Position numbers and translations under genes: made by a program
From: Marinobacterium sedimentorum
GTDB lineage: Bacteria; Pseudomonadota; Gammaproteobacteria; Pseudomonadales; Balneatricaceae
DNA length: 62,768 nucleotides
Assembly: GCF_024267675.1 (NCBI RefSeq)
Contig: NZ_JALDYX010000029.1
Coordinates: forward strand, 1-62,768
Direction: 5' to 3'
Shown here: positions 25,395-34,927 of the stretch, piece by piece
Numbering within the stretch: the stretch's first letter is position 1
Layout: each line of letters begins with the position of its first letter
Notes under the pieces: model-generated
Databases searched by the model: none
What the model was told of the DNA's origin: nothing
Seen by the model: only the letters and a program-made list of their open reading frames with translations

Positions 25395-26315
25395 TCAGAC
25401 CTGTGTTGCCCATTGCTGCAGCTGTGCAACGCTGGCTGTCACCCCGCCGCAGACAATCACCAGAACCGAAGCGCAGGCTTCCAGCCGGTCGGCGTGATCG
25501 TAGATCGCCGCGAGAGCGGCGCCACAGGCCGGCTCGACGACGACACGGTGGTCATCCATAAAACGCAGGCAGGCCCTGACGGCCGCCTGGTCCGGGACGA
25601 CCAGACTCCGGATCGGATGCCGGTGCGTCCAGTCGAAGGCCTGTTCGCAGACACGGCGGGCGCCGAGCGAGGTCGCGATACTGCTGATCGCCGGCAGTTC
25701 GATGCGTTCGCCGGCCTCGACGGAGCGGGCGAATGAGTCGGCGCCCGAGGTTTCGACGGCCATGACCGGCACATCGCTCCAGCCGTTGCGGTGCAGCCCC
25801 TCCAGCACGCCACAGAGCAGCCCGCCGCCGCCCACCGACAGTATCACCAGCTCCGGTTTGCGCCCGCGGCGGGCAACCTCGTCGATCATGCTCCCGTGGC
25901 CCTGCCACAGCAGCGGATCATCGAAGGGATGCAGGAACGCATCGCTGTCTGTGACCATCGACAACGCCAGCTCGTTGGCTTCCTGCCAGGAGGCGCCATG
26001 GACTTGGACGTCGGCCCCCTGTTGACGGATCAGGTCGATGGCCCGCTCGGTGGTGGTTTCTGGCACCACGACGAGCACCGGAACCTGCAGCTGACGGCCG
26101 GCGTAGGCGACGGCGATGCCGGCATTACCGCCGGACGATGAAATCAGACGCCGGGCGCCACGGCGCACATAGTGGCTACAGGCATGGCCGATGCCGCGGA
26201 TTTTGAACGAACCCGGGGGTTGCAAGGCTTCCATCTTGAGCCAGACCGTCCGGTTCGCTGCCCGACTCAGCGTGCGGGACTCAAGCAGGGGCGTTTCAAT
26301 GTGCAGCGGTGTCAT
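25395..26315 (-). CDS. L-serine/L-threonine dehydratase (PLP fold type II)
   Basis: The 306-residue protein has the PLP lysine K38 in PPGSFKIRG, the SSGGNAGIAVAYA substrate loop and the GGGGLLCGV phosphate-binding loop. It resembles the short SDH-type dehydratases that lack a regulatory ACT domain, converting serine or threonine to pyruvate or 2-oxobutyrate and ammonia. Its end lies 24 bases before the fusion kinase gene. Why it sits within a signalling block is unclear. Confidence 0.88.
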   Translation of the reverse strand: MTPLHIETPLLESRTLSRAANRTVWLKMEALQPPGSFKIRGIGHACSHYVRRGARRLISSSGGNAGIAVAYAGRQLQVPVLVVVPETTTERAIDLIRQQGADVQVHGASWQEANELALSMVTDSDAFLHPFDDPLLWQGHGSMIDEVARRGRKPELVILSVGGGGLLCGVLEGLHRNGWSDVPVMAVETSGADSFARSVEAGERIELPAISSIATSLGARRVCEQAFDWTHRHPIRSLVVPDQAAVRACLRFMDDHRVVVEPACGAALAAIYDHADRLEACASVLVIVCGGVTASVAQLQQWATQV

Positions 26316-26408
26316 CGTGGTAACTCGGTTGAGGCTCTCTATCGATCCGTGGCGCCTTGATGTGGCGCGGCATCGGATGCTGTAGTGGTGCTGTCAGGTC
26401 TGTTGTGC

Positions 26409-26882
26409 TCAGCCGTCTCGCCGCGCACGTTCCTCGGTCGGCAGCACCACCAGGGTAAACCAGTAGTCGGTCAGCGACTGTACCACCTTGGCGAAGTTTT
26501 CGAAGTCGACCGGCTTGACGATATAGGAACTGCAGCGCAGCTTGTAGGAACTGAGCACATCCTTTTCCGCATCTGAGGTGGTCAGCACGACAACGGGCAG
26601 GTGTCTGAGGTTCTCGTCCTGGCTGATGGCTTCCAGCACCTCGCGTCCGTTCATGCGCGGCATGTTGAGGTCGAGCAGAATCAGGTCGGGTGTCGGAACG
26701 TCGGCATACTGGCCTTCCTTGCGCAGAAAGGCCATGCATTCGACGCCGTCGGGCACATGGTGAAGATTGACCCCCAGTCGCGTCCGCTTGAAGCCGATTT
26801 TCGTCAGCTCCACATCGTTGTCGTTGTCCTCGACCAGGAGGATCTCGGCCGGTCTTCCGTGGTCAAGCTGATTGCTGTTCAT
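26409..26882 (-). CDS. Single-domain response regulator (Rcp1-like)
   Basis: About 157 residues forming only a receiver domain, with acidic pair in LLVEDNDND, acceptor D71 (LLDLNMPRMNG), T101/T102 and K123 (YIVKPVDF). The loop structure and DVELTKIGF segment match the Rcp1 type that pairs with PAS or phytochrome kinases. Start ATG 26882 has GAGGA upstream and overlaps the kinase stop by 20 bases, so the kinase at 26863-28725 is the likely partner. There is no output domain. Confidence 0.92.
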   Translation of the reverse strand: MNSNQLDHGRPAEILLVEDNDNDVELTKIGFKRTRLGVNLHHVPDGVECMAFLRKEGQYADVPTPDLILLDLNMPRMNGREVLEAISQDENLRHLPVVVLTTSDAEKDVLSSYKLRCSSYIVKPVDFENFAKVVQSLTDYWFTLVVLPTEERARRDG

Positions 26883-28725
26883 GGGATTGTTCCTCTTGTT
26901 CCGGAATAGTGAAGTAAAAACGGCTGCCTGTGCCAGACTCCGATTCGACCCAGATTCGGCCACCGTGGCGGTGTACCACGCGGCGGCAGACCGCCAGCCC
27001 GATGCCGCTGCCGGGGTAACTGCGCTGGTCGTGCAAACGCTCGAATATCTCGAAAATGCGGTCGTGGTAACGCGGATCTATGCCAATGCCGTTGTCCTGA
27101 ATCATGAGCCGCCATTCGGCGTCCAGGCGCGCGGCTTCAACTCGGATCTGCGGCGCTTCGTCACTGCGATACTTGAGGCTGTTGCCGATCAGGTTGATCA
27201 GCAGTTGTACCAGCTGTGACCGGTCGCCGTTCAGTACCGGCAGTTCGCCGCAGCTGACCTGCGCGCCGGATTCCCTGATCGAGGATTCGAGCAGCGTGAC
27301 GGCGGCATCGAAAATCTCGCGGCCCGGCACCGGCGTGAACGGGTGGGCCTGGGAGTCGACGTGTGAATATTCGAGCAGGTCGCGGATCAGCGTCTGCAGC
27401 TGCTTGACGGACTCGACAATGCGGCGAATCCAGTCGTTTGCCTGCGCATCGAGCTGGTCGGTATAACTGGACTGCAACAGCTCGACGAAGCTGGCGACAT
27501 TGCGCATGGGCGTTTGCAGGTCGTGGGAGGCGACATAGGCGAAGCGCTGCAGTTCGATATTGCTGCGTTCCAGCGCCGCGTTGGTGCGCTGCAGCGTGGC
27601 GTCCGCGGCCCGCTGGCGCTCGGTGAGATCGATAATGGCCGCCAGTACCAGGGTGCCGTCCTCCGTCTGGACCGGATTCAGGCCAATTTCCACGGCAAAC
27701 TCGGTGCCGTCCTGGCGCAGGCCGTTGAGGTCGCGTCCTGCGCCCATGCGTCGGGCTTGCGGGGTATTAAAGAAGCTGGTCCGCAAGCCCGGATGGTGGG
27801 CCCGGTAGCGCTGCGGAATCAGTACCTCGATTTTCTGGTGCAGCAGGGCTTGGCGTTCATAGCCGAAAAGCCGCTCCAGTTCGCTGTTGACCAGTTGTAT
27901 GGTGCCGGTTGCGTCGATCATGACCATGGCAATGGGGGCCGACTCGACAGTGGCGCGAAACAGGGTTTCCAGGCGTTTGCGTTCAGAGATATCGAGGATG
28001 GCGGCCAGTACGAACTGGCCCTCGTCGGTATTGACCGGGTTAAGACCGATCTCGACCGGGAATTCGGTGCCGTTCTTGCGCATGGCGAACAGGTCACGAC
28101 CGACCCCCATGCGTCTGGATTCGGGGGTGGCGAAGAAACGGGAGCGCATTCCGGGATGACCCGCCTTGAACCGTTCCGGCAGCAGGACTTCAATCTTTTG
28201 CTGCAGCAACTCTTCCCGGTTGTAGCCGAACAGTCGTTCCGTCTCGGCATTGACCAGCAGGATGGTGCCGGTCTGATCGATCATGAGCATGGCTGTTGGC
28301 GCCGACTCCACCGTGGCGCGAAAACGCGCTTCCATCCGCTTGCGTTCGGTGATGTCGACGATGGCGCTGACCACCAGCACGCCGTCGTCGGTCGTGATGG
28401 GGTTCAGGCCGATTTCGATCGGAAATTCGATACCGTCCTTGCGCAGACCAAAGAGATCGCGGCCCGCACCCATGGGCCGGTTTTTCGGCATTTGCATGAA
28501 GCCTGCGCGCAGTTCCGGGTGGCCGGCTCGAAAACGGTATGGCAGCAGTATATCGACCATCTCCCCGAGCAGCTCGGTGGCGGTATAGCCAAACAGGCGC
28601 TCGGCCTGTGCATTGACCAGTACGATAGTGCCGTGCTGGTCCGCCACTATAATGGCGGTAGGGACCGAATTCAGGATAGCGGTCAGTTGCTCGACGCTAT
28701 CGATTTGATGATTTCGAACCACCAT
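26863..28725 (-). CDS. Triple-PAS sensor histidine kinase
   Basis: About 620 residues: three highly similar PAS domains in tandem (about 10-130, 135-255, 260-380), each with the pattern TVESAP.AM..ID.TGTI.LVN.E.ERLFGY and RRMG.GRDL, then a coiled coil, HisKA with YVASHDLQTPMRNV, and HATPase with NLIGNSLKYRS, DNGIGIDP and GSGIGLAVCRR. ATG 28725 follows GAGAGGA. The PAS copies look like recent internal duplications. No transmembrane helix, so it senses a cytoplasmic signal. Confidence 0.92.
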   Translation of the reverse strand: MVVRNHQIDSVEQLTAILNSVPTAIIVADQHGTIVLVNAQAERLFGYTATELLGEMVDILLPYRFRAGHPELRAGFMQMPKNRPMGAGRDLFGLRKDGIEFPIEIGLNPITTDDGVLVVSAIVDITERKRMEARFRATVESAPTAMLMIDQTGTILLVNAETERLFGYNREELLQQKIEVLLPERFKAGHPGMRSRFFATPESRRMGVGRDLFAMRKNGTEFPVEIGLNPVNTDEGQFVLAAILDISERKRLETLFRATVESAPIAMVMIDATGTIQLVNSELERLFGYERQALLHQKIEVLIPQRYRAHHPGLRTSFFNTPQARRMGAGRDLNGLRQDGTEFAVEIGLNPVQTEDGTLVLAAIIDLTERQRAADATLQRTNAALERSNIELQRFAYVASHDLQTPMRNVASFVELLQSSYTDQLDAQANDWIRRIVESVKQLQTLIRDLLEYSHVDSQAHPFTPVPGREIFDAAVTLLESSIRESGAQVSCGELPVLNGDRSQLVQLLINLIGNSLKYRSDEAPQIRVEAARLDAEWRLMIQDNGIGIDPRYHDRIFEIFERLHDQRSYPGSGIGLAVCRRVVHRHGGRIWVESESGTGSRFYFTIPEQEEQSHEQQSA

Positions 28726-29304
28726 TTCCTCTCCAGATAGAGACCATCCCGGTGCGGGCTTGTCACCGCAGTGCGGCAGAGACCAAGGGAAGAGGAGCGA
28801 CAGCAAGAGAGGGGCAGAGGTGCGTTTACAGTCCCTTGTCAGGCCGCTTGCCTGGATTCCGCAGCAGTCCCCGGGGCTCAGCCCCGCTGCGCTTACTACT
28901 ATAGTCGTTGCCGACTGAAATGTTCGGGTTTATTTGGCTCCCATGACTACATAATTAACGTGCTACGACACTCTGCCGCAGCCTGGTTGAACATCCATGA
29001 CGCGACCCTCAGTGGCGGTTTGCACCTGTTCGCTGGCAGGTCCGACCATGCGCAGGATAACCCCGAATACCGGACGCGCCATCCGTCGGAATAAACCTGG
29101 GCCACCAGGTCGCCGATACAGGTTTTGGCGCCGGCGCGGAGCGGCATTTTCATGGCCATACCGGACACCGCAGGTGAAACCTGGGGCTATGCTTGAGCAA
29201 TGAGGCGGGTTAAATCGAGCATAATCCGTCTGTCTGGGCACAGCGTGATGAAAGGGTGAGTGATGTAACATAAGCCGACGGACCTCATACAGTCGAACAC
29301 CGAA
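28726..29304. other. Intergenic region without a convincing gene
   Basis: This 579-base gap separates divergent genes and should hold both promoters. A GC-rich hairpin (CGGGGC 28872-28877 with GCCCCG 28881-28886, reinforced by GCAG/CTGC outside) lies in the kinase leader. The short frames present show no family features. Confidence 0.4.
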
Positions 29305-29829
29305 ATGGATGTGCATAGGTCCATTGTCCTGTGGCTGTTTTTTGCGACTCTGATTATTACCGCTTTTGTTGGGGGCGCGTTGCTCTATTCGGATAAAACG
29401 GGGGATGAGTTCCTGTCCATTTTACCTGTGGTGATATTGTCCGGCGTACTGGGCAGTTTTGTCAGTGCGCTTAACCGGATTTATTCCTCCAAGGACATTT
29501 TTCCGATCACCAGTTATTCGGTTTTTCTGAGCGGCAACAGCATGTACCTGATTGCCTATTCGTCGATTCCGGCGCTCGTCGGTGCCATCTCATCCACTAT
29601 TCTGTATGTCGTCTTTGCATCGGAGATCATTGTGGGTTCGTTTTTCCCCGGCTTCTCCTGCAAGCTGGCAAATACTGACTGCAGCGAGTTTCAGGAATTC
29701 CTCACGTCCTGGAGTCCCCGCGATGCCCAGGACTATGCCAAGGCGATTGTCTGGGGTTTTGTGGCCGGTTTCAGTGAGCGCTTTGTACCGGATATTCTCA
29801 ACCGGGTTGCCAGCAATAGCGACAAGTAG
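29305..29829 (+). CDS. Unknown integral membrane protein
   Basis: The 174-residue protein has about four hydrophobic segments (roughly residues 7-27, 38-56, 78-107 with a possible break, and 145-160), and a cysteine pair FSCKLANTDCS in a predicted loop. Codon use is a little AT-richer than neighbours. I do not recognise the family. The WGFVAGFSERFVPDIL ending resembles a pore or anchor motif seen in small uncharacterised membrane proteins, but no function can be claimed. Confidence 0.65.
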   Translation: MDVHRSIVLWLFFATLIITAFVGGALLYSDKTGDEFLSILPVVILSGVLGSFVSALNRIYSSKDIFPITSYSVFLSGNSMYLIAYSSIPALVGAISSTILYVVFASEIIVGSFFPGFSCKLANTDCSEFQEFLTSWSPRDAQDYAKAIVWGFVAGFSERFVPDILNRVASNSDK

Positions 29830-30388
29830 CACCGTCGGCATTTGCGTGGAGAGGCATCATAATTGCCGCTGCCTTGTCTCCAGAGGCAGAGTCTGCGGGA
29901 ATCAGCGCTTCAATATGACTGTCACTGCGTTCACCAGGGCGTTGCTGCTGTTCGGCCTCTTACCGGCCTATGGCTGCATGTTTGGCGGCTTTTGCGGCCG
30001 GTGATGATCGTCACCCGGTACTGGTATCCGTGAGTCCATGCACCGTTATAATTTTATTAACTTGGCGGAGTTGTCCCATGGCGGTGCTGATACTCCCAAC
30101 ACGTGACTGGCAGTGGCAAGCCGCTGACCTATACTGTGCCCAGTATCTGAAGCTGTTCTTTACCGATAATCAGCGTATCTGTTCAGCGTTTTCGCCTATG
30201 ACTGCAGTCCCGATATTCGAATAAATAGAAAATAGTGTTGCTCTTTGGATACTGTTTTTATATTTCGAATGCCCCGGTGTGATATTCGCAGCTGTTCCTG
30301 CGCCAGGATTAACGTGAACGCGCTTCGAACAGGGCCGCGCCCTACAAAGTGTCGGCGCGGGAGGGCATCATGTTAAAGGGAGTTTCCC
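29830..30388. other. Intergenic region without a convincing gene
   Basis: A 559-base gap with no family-like frame; a frame at 29970-30224 has poor composition and no ribosome binding site. The right half is AT-rich (about 30205-30280), which fits a promoter for the gene at 30389. Confidence 0.4.
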
Positions 30389-30811
30389 ATGGCAGATAAC
30401 GGCATAGTCTATCGTTCGGGTTACAAGTATCAGCTGGCTGAAAATTATGAACTCAAGATTCCCATCAAGCCTGATGCGGATATCGACTCGATGTTTATCA
30501 CCCTTGATCGCCAGGGCAACCTGCGGGTAAAAGCCGGTTATGCCTGGGATGGCACCTCGGGTCCGGTGATAGACACACCGTTCAACCTGCGCGCCTCACT
30601 GGTGCATGATGCGCTCTATCAGCTGATGCGCGAAAAGACTCTCAGCGCCAAGGAGGACAAGGATAAGGCCGACAAGCTGTTTAAAAAGCTGGTCAAGGAA
30701 GACGGAGTGCCAGCTCCTGTGGCCCAGGTGTACTACGAGGCGCTGAAAAAGCTCGGAAAACCGGCGACGAAACCTGAAAGCAGCAAGGCTCTGAAGCACG
30801 CGCCCAAGTAG
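30389..30811 (+). CDS. DUF1353-family protein
   Basis: The 140-residue protein contains the family signature VKAGYAWDGTSGPVIDTPFNLRASLVHDALYQLM. DUF1353 members are often phage- or prophage-linked and lack a confirmed function; the conserved His-Asp suggests a catalytic or metal site. AAAGGGAG precedes ATG 30389. It is followed by a strong terminator and appears monocistronic. Confidence 0.8.
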   Translation: MADNGIVYRSGYKYQLAENYELKIPIKPDADIDSMFITLDRQGNLRVKAGYAWDGTSGPVIDTPFNLRASLVHDALYQLMREKTLSAKEDKDKADKLFKKLVKEDGVPAPVAQVYYEALKKLGKPATKPESSKALKHAPK

Positions 30812-30832
30812 TCTGACGTTGAATCTCCGGGG

Positions 30833-30867
30833 AAAAACCCCGCCAGAGTACCGCTGGCGGGGTTTTT
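30833..30867. terminator. Bidirectional intrinsic terminator
   Basis: A 14-bp stem, 30833-30846 with 30854-30867, has loop AGTACCG. Its base is A5 on one side and T5 on the other, so it can terminate transcription from both strands. Confidence 0.92.
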
Positions 30868-30992
30868 GTTATTGGCGCCGAGGTGTGGGCCCGCGTGCTG
30901 GCGCTCGTCATCTTTCGCATTTCTGCGTTGTTCAGATACCTCTCTTGCCAGTAGAATCGCTGTTTTTGTGATCATTACGGAGCATTAGCCGC

Positions 30993-31712
30993 ATGGGCAG
31001 AGCCTATCAGAACCGCAAAGAATCGATGGCCAAGACGTCTGACATGAAGGCCAAGGTTTATAGCCGCTATGGTCGTGAGATCTATGTCTCCGCCAAGTCG
31101 GGCGGGACTGACCCCAGCGGCAATCTGACCTTGCGCAGCCTGATCGAGCGCGCCAAGAAGGACCAGGTTCCGAGTCACGTAATCGACAAGGCGCTCGAAA
31201 AGGCCAAAGGCGGTGCGGGTGAGGATTACGCGGCGGCGCGCTACGAGGGCTATGGCCCCGGTGGCAGCATGGCCATTATCGACTGTCTGACCGACAACCC
31301 CAACCGCACCTTCGGTGATGTGCGCCAGGCCTTCACCAAGACCAAAAGCAAGATCGGTACGCCTGGCAGCGTCAGCCATATGTTCGACCACTCGGCCATC
31401 TTTGTATTCGCCTACGATGATGAAGAGGCAGTGCTCGAAGCCCTGATGGAAGCCGACGTCGATGTGACGGATATCGAGAATGAGGACGGCAAGATTACGG
31501 TATTCGCCCCCAATACGGATTACTTCAAAGCCAAAACGGCCTTGCTGGAGCGCTGTGGCGAACTGGACTTCGATGTTGATGAAATCCAGTTTATCCCCCA
31601 CAGCTTTACCACGGTCAGCGGTGACGATGTCGCCCTGTTCGAGAGGTTCCTCTCCATGCTGAACGATCTGGATGACGTACAGCAGGTATACCACAACGTT
31701 GAACTTCCATAA
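30993..31712 (+). CDS. YebC/PmpR-family regulator (YeeN-type)
   Basis: The 239-residue protein starts MGRAYQNRKESMAKTSDMK, typical of the YeeN branch of the YebC family, and holds the conserved YEGYGPGG segment. Family members act as transcription regulators or as translation factors that relieve stalls at proline stretches. GGAG lies upstream of ATG 30993. No operon partner. Confidence 0.92.
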   Translation: MGRAYQNRKESMAKTSDMKAKVYSRYGREIYVSAKSGGTDPSGNLTLRSLIERAKKDQVPSHVIDKALEKAKGGAGEDYAAARYEGYGPGGSMAIIDCLTDNPNRTFGDVRQAFTKTKSKIGTPGSVSHMFDHSAIFVFAYDDEEAVLEALMEADVDVTDIENEDGKITVFAPNTDYFKAKTALLERCGELDFDVDEIQFIPHSFTTVSGDDVALFERFLSMLNDLDDVQQVYHNVELP

Positions 31713-32114
31713 GTGATGTGCCCCCACAAAAGTGGACACACTTAGATCGCCTGCTCGAACGCCTCAGGCTTCGCTCTGTTTCCCGGCATTCGCAGGCTTA
31801 TCCTCGACATTCGCCTGGGGCTCACTTCCCGGAATTCGCAGGCTCATTCCAGGCTACAACGGCACCCCGTAGGTTGGTAATGAGCGTAGCGAATTCCGAC
31901 ATCCGCAGCGAAGCTGTGGAGCTTGCCCTTGCCCTTGCCCTTGCCCCTTTGGCTCCTTAGCTGTCATGCATCCCGGGGGCGTTCTGCCGGTGGCGTCTAT
32001 ACTGAGCGAGCCTCCCCTGCCGGGAGCGCGTCTGATACAGGATGCCACGGATGAAAACGCCCCGCCCTTTTGCCGACAACGCTGTCTGTGTCCGAAAGGC
32101 CATGTTTCACCACC
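31713..32114. repeat. Repeat-rich intergenic region, possible insertion-sequence debris
   Basis: CCCCCACAAAAGTGGACA near 31723-31740 resembles the terminal sequence of IS3-type elements. Two imperfect copies of CCCGG(C/A)ATTCGCAGGCT lie near 31782 and 31824. GTAGGTTGG-TAAT around GAGCGTAGCGA at 31869-31901 forms an inverted repeat of the kind scattered through proteobacterial genomes. No transposase fragment was recognised. Confidence 0.5.
31923..31946. repeat. TTGCCC hexamer tandem repeat (four units)
   Basis: Four exact TTGCCC units sit at the right part of the repeat-rich gap. No coding frame uses them. Confidence 0.85.
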
Positions 32115-33389
32115 ATGAATAGCGCCGGCTGGTTTGTACTTGTAGGCGCGCTGATGCTCGCCATGGGGCTGACCGCCCCGCTGATGAAGCGCGTTGCCGT
32201 TACCTCGGCGATGCTGTATCTGTCCGTGGGTCTGCTGGTGGGGCCAACCGGATTCGGGCTTTTTCATTTCAACCCGCTGGAACAATCGGCTCTGCTGGAA
32301 GTACTCACCGAAGTGGTGGTGCTGATTTCGCTGTTTTCTGCCGGCGTAAAAATGCCGGTGCCGGTCACCTTGGCGCGCTGGCGCTCGCCGGTGCTGTTGG
32401 CATTTGTATCCATGACGGTGACTGTGGCGCTGGTGGCCGGGTTTGGCCATTACATTTTAGGGCTGTCGCTGGGGGCGGCCGTGCTGCTGGGTGCCATACT
32501 GGCGCCGACCGATCCTGTGCTGGCCACTGACGTACAGATTCGTCACGCCGAGGATCGTGACCGGCTGCGCTTTACCCTGACCTGTGAGGCGGGGATGAAT
32601 GATGGCAGTGCTTTCCCGTTTGTCATGCTGGGGCTGGGTCTGCTCGGGCTCCATGACCTGGGGATCTTCGGGCAGCGCTGGTGGCTGGTGGATGTGCTTT
32701 GGGCCACGGGCGCGGCTATCGTCGTGGGTGGGGTGGCCGGCTGGGGGCTCGCCCGCATCAGCCGGTACGTGCGCCGCAGTGGGCGCCATATCGAATTGCT
32801 GAATGATTTTCTGGGTCTGGGGCTGATCGGTTTGGTGTACGGCATATGTCTGTATATCAGTGCCTGGGGCTTCCTGGCGGTTTTTGTTGCGGCTGTGGTA
32901 TTGCGCCAGACCGAATTGAAATTCGCAGACGCGGAGCTGGAACGGGCGCCTGAAACTCCGCCGGTGCCGGTCGAGCCTGGGTCGGCGCATGTCAGTGCCG
33001 GTTCGCTGGTGTTCAAGGAGCATCTCGAACGGCTGTCCGAGCTGGTGCTGATCCTGCTGATCGGCGGCATGCTGTTTCTCGATTCATGGAGCTGGCGAGC
33101 CACGGCGCTGGCGTTATTCCTGTTTACCGTCGCCAGGCCCCTGAGCGTGATGCTGGGTCTGGCTGGCAGCCGGACCCCGTGGCGGATACGCGGTCTGACG
33201 TCCTGGTTCGGTGTGCGTGGCATCGGCTCGCTCTACTATCTTATGTACGCCATCGAGCACGGCATCAGCGAAGAGCTGGCCGTCGAGCTGATTCACCTGA
33301 CGCTGGTGGTGGTCGCGCTGTCGATCCTGATGCACGGCGTCAGCGTCAAGCCGATGATGCGCAAATTCTGGCGCCGCTCCCGCGAATAA
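32115..33389 (+). CDS. CPA1-type sodium/proton antiporter
   Basis: The 424-residue protein has about twelve hydrophobic helices. ILAPTDPVLATDVQ and EAGMNDGSAFPFVML are hallmarks of the NhaP/CPA1 exchange site, with the essential acidic residues present. It would export Na+ or K+ in exchange for H+, which suits a marine lifestyle. ATG 32115 (MNSAGW) is chosen because the first helix follows directly; an in-frame ATG at 32070 is possible. Confidence 0.9.
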   Translation: MNSAGWFVLVGALMLAMGLTAPLMKRVAVTSAMLYLSVGLLVGPTGFGLFHFNPLEQSALLEVLTEVVVLISLFSAGVKMPVPVTLARWRSPVLLAFVSMTVTVALVAGFGHYILGLSLGAAVLLGAILAPTDPVLATDVQIRHAEDRDRLRFTLTCEAGMNDGSAFPFVMLGLGLLGLHDLGIFGQRWWLVDVLWATGAAIVVGGVAGWGLARISRYVRRSGRHIELLNDFLGLGLIGLVYGICLYISAWGFLAVFVAAVVLRQTELKFADAELERAPETPPVPVEPGSAHVSAGSLVFKEHLERLSELVLILLIGGMLFLDSWSWRATALALFLFTVARPLSVMLGLAGSRTPWRIRGLTSWFGVRGIGSLYYLMYAIEHGISEELAVELIHLTLVVVALSILMHGVSVKPMMRKFWRRSRE

Positions 33390-33493
33390 GCGGCGCTTAT
33401 GCCGGAAAAGATTTCACAGGCTCTCTTTTAGCCGCCGTGGTACAGAGCGTGCCGCCAGGTCTGGGTTCCTGCTGCCCCGGTGCTTCAGGGCGG

Positions 33494-34636
33494 TCAGCGC
33501 TGGGCGATCACGGCGATAGGCCGCAGCGCGTCTACCCGGTCACCAATCAGCTTGAGCGTGATCAGCATCGGCACCGCCATCAGGGCGCCGGCCACACCCC
33601 AGAGCCAGAACCAGAACAGGACGCTGAGGAATACCATCAGGGGATTGAGGGCCAGGCGCTGACCCAGTACCAGTGGGGTGACAATCTGTCCTTCGATAAT
33701 GTTTAACAGGGTAAAGGTAACCACCACCATGGCGGGCAGGGCCAGGCTGTCGAAGGTCAGCAGCGCGGTGGCGCCGAGCAGCAGCGCGGTGACCAGCCCG
33801 CCGAGATAGGGGATAAAGTTCAGCACGGCTGCCACGGCACCCCAGAGCAGGGGATTGGGCATGCCGAACAGGTACAGGGCGGCGGCGACAACACTGCCAA
33901 GGCCGAAATTGACCAGGGTGATGCAGGACAGGTATTTGGAAATCTCGGCTTCGAGGGTCACGGAAAGCTCGATAAACTGGTCGCGGCGGCCCTCCCTGTG
34001 CTGTAAATGGCTGATGCGCGTAATCATCAGCTGTCCCCAGGAGAGAATGAAATACAGCAGCAGGGTTGTCGTGACGGCGCCGGTCGCCAGTCCGCGGGCG
34101 TTGGAATACAGCATCTTGGAAAAGCTGATGCCTTTCACCTCGACGGTCTGGGCCGGGTTGACGGACGCGATGCGGTCGACCTGATCGGCGGCCTTGCTCA
34201 TATCTTCGACGGTTTTCTTGATCGGGTTGATCTTGCGCTCAAGCTGTTTGAGCAGTCTGGGCGCCCGTTCGAACCAGTCACTGACCGGATCGACGGATTG
34301 GGACACGCCATAATTGAGTCCGGACAGCAGTAGCAGCACTATGACGGCCGCACCCAGCGGCCGGGGGATGCGTAACAGCGCCAGCCATCGCATGACCGGG
34401 GCCAGCACCAGGCTCAACAGGAACGCCAGGGCAATGGGGACCAGCAACAGCTGAGCCAGCGCCAGGGTATAAATCACCGCCAGCAGGGTCAGGGTGATCA
34501 GCAGCCGGGTCTCGATCCGGCCCCAGCCCGTTTCGACCGGGGCGCTGGCCGGGGTGCCCGGATCGGAGTTCCCGTTATTCCCAGAAGTGTCCCCGGTTGT
34601 GGCGGGATCCGGGCGCTGTTGGTCGGAAGCAGTCAT
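33494..34636 (-). CDS. AI-2E family transporter (PerM/TqsA-like)
   Basis: The 380-residue protein has a Pro/Gly/Asp-rich N-terminal tail of about 40 residues, then seven to eight helices with the central soluble segment and the IPYLGGL and EGQIVTPLVLG motifs of the family. Members include autoinducer-2 exporter TqsA and Na+/H+ antiporters; substrate here is unknown. GAGGA precedes ATG 34636. Confidence 0.9.
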   Translation of the reverse strand: MTASDQQRPDPATTGDTSGNNGNSDPGTPASAPVETGWGRIETRLLITLTLLAVIYTLALAQLLLVPIALAFLLSLVLAPVMRWLALLRIPRPLGAAVIVLLLLSGLNYGVSQSVDPVSDWFERAPRLLKQLERKINPIKKTVEDMSKAADQVDRIASVNPAQTVEVKGISFSKMLYSNARGLATGAVTTTLLLYFILSWGQLMITRISHLQHREGRRDQFIELSVTLEAEISKYLSCITLVNFGLGSVVAAALYLFGMPNPLLWGAVAAVLNFIPYLGGLVTALLLGATALLTFDSLALPAMVVVTFTLLNIIEGQIVTPLVLGQRLALNPLMVFLSVLFWFWLWGVAGALMAVPMLITLKLIGDRVDALRPIAVIAQR

Positions 34637-34672
34637 GTTTGTCCTCGCACCGTCCGGGCGCCGTTATCGCGT

Positions 34673-34927
34673 TCATAACAGACGCAGCAACGGCAGCAGC
34701 CAGCGCAATAGATGAAGGGTAGGAGCAGGTCGATTGCCGTCGCCGGGGGCCGCTACGGAGCGGCCGATACTCAGTCCAAGGGTAAAACCCGCGATCAGGC
34801 CGGGGGCCGAGGTAGCCCCGTTACGGATCGATTGACGCAACTGCTCCCGTGCCTGTTGCGCCTGCTGTCGCGCCTTGAGTACCTGCTGCTCCTGGCGACG
34901 CAGCTGCGCTCTAGTCGGCATCATCAT
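34673..34927 (-). CDS. Small YqjK-like protein
   Basis: About 84 residues: a charged, Gln/Arg-rich coiled-coil N-terminus (RAQLRRQEQQVLKARQQAQQ), a Gly-rich hydrophobic stretch (APGLIAGFTLGLSIG) and a Leu-rich tail. Its start (ATGATGATG at 34919-34927) overlaps the end of the preceding holin-like gene. Position and shape match YqjK in the E. coli yqjDEK set. The exact start among three ATGs is unclear. Confidence 0.7.
   Translation of the reverse strand: MMMPTRAQLRRQEQQVLKARQQAQQAREQLRQSIRNGATSAPGLIAGFTLGLSIGRSVAAPGDGNRPAPTLHLLRWLLPLLRLL

Noticed and set aside
29970..30224. Small plus-strand frame before the DUF1353 gene
   Set aside because: Composition is not protein-like, there is no ribosome binding site, and it spans an AT-rich promoter-like stretch.
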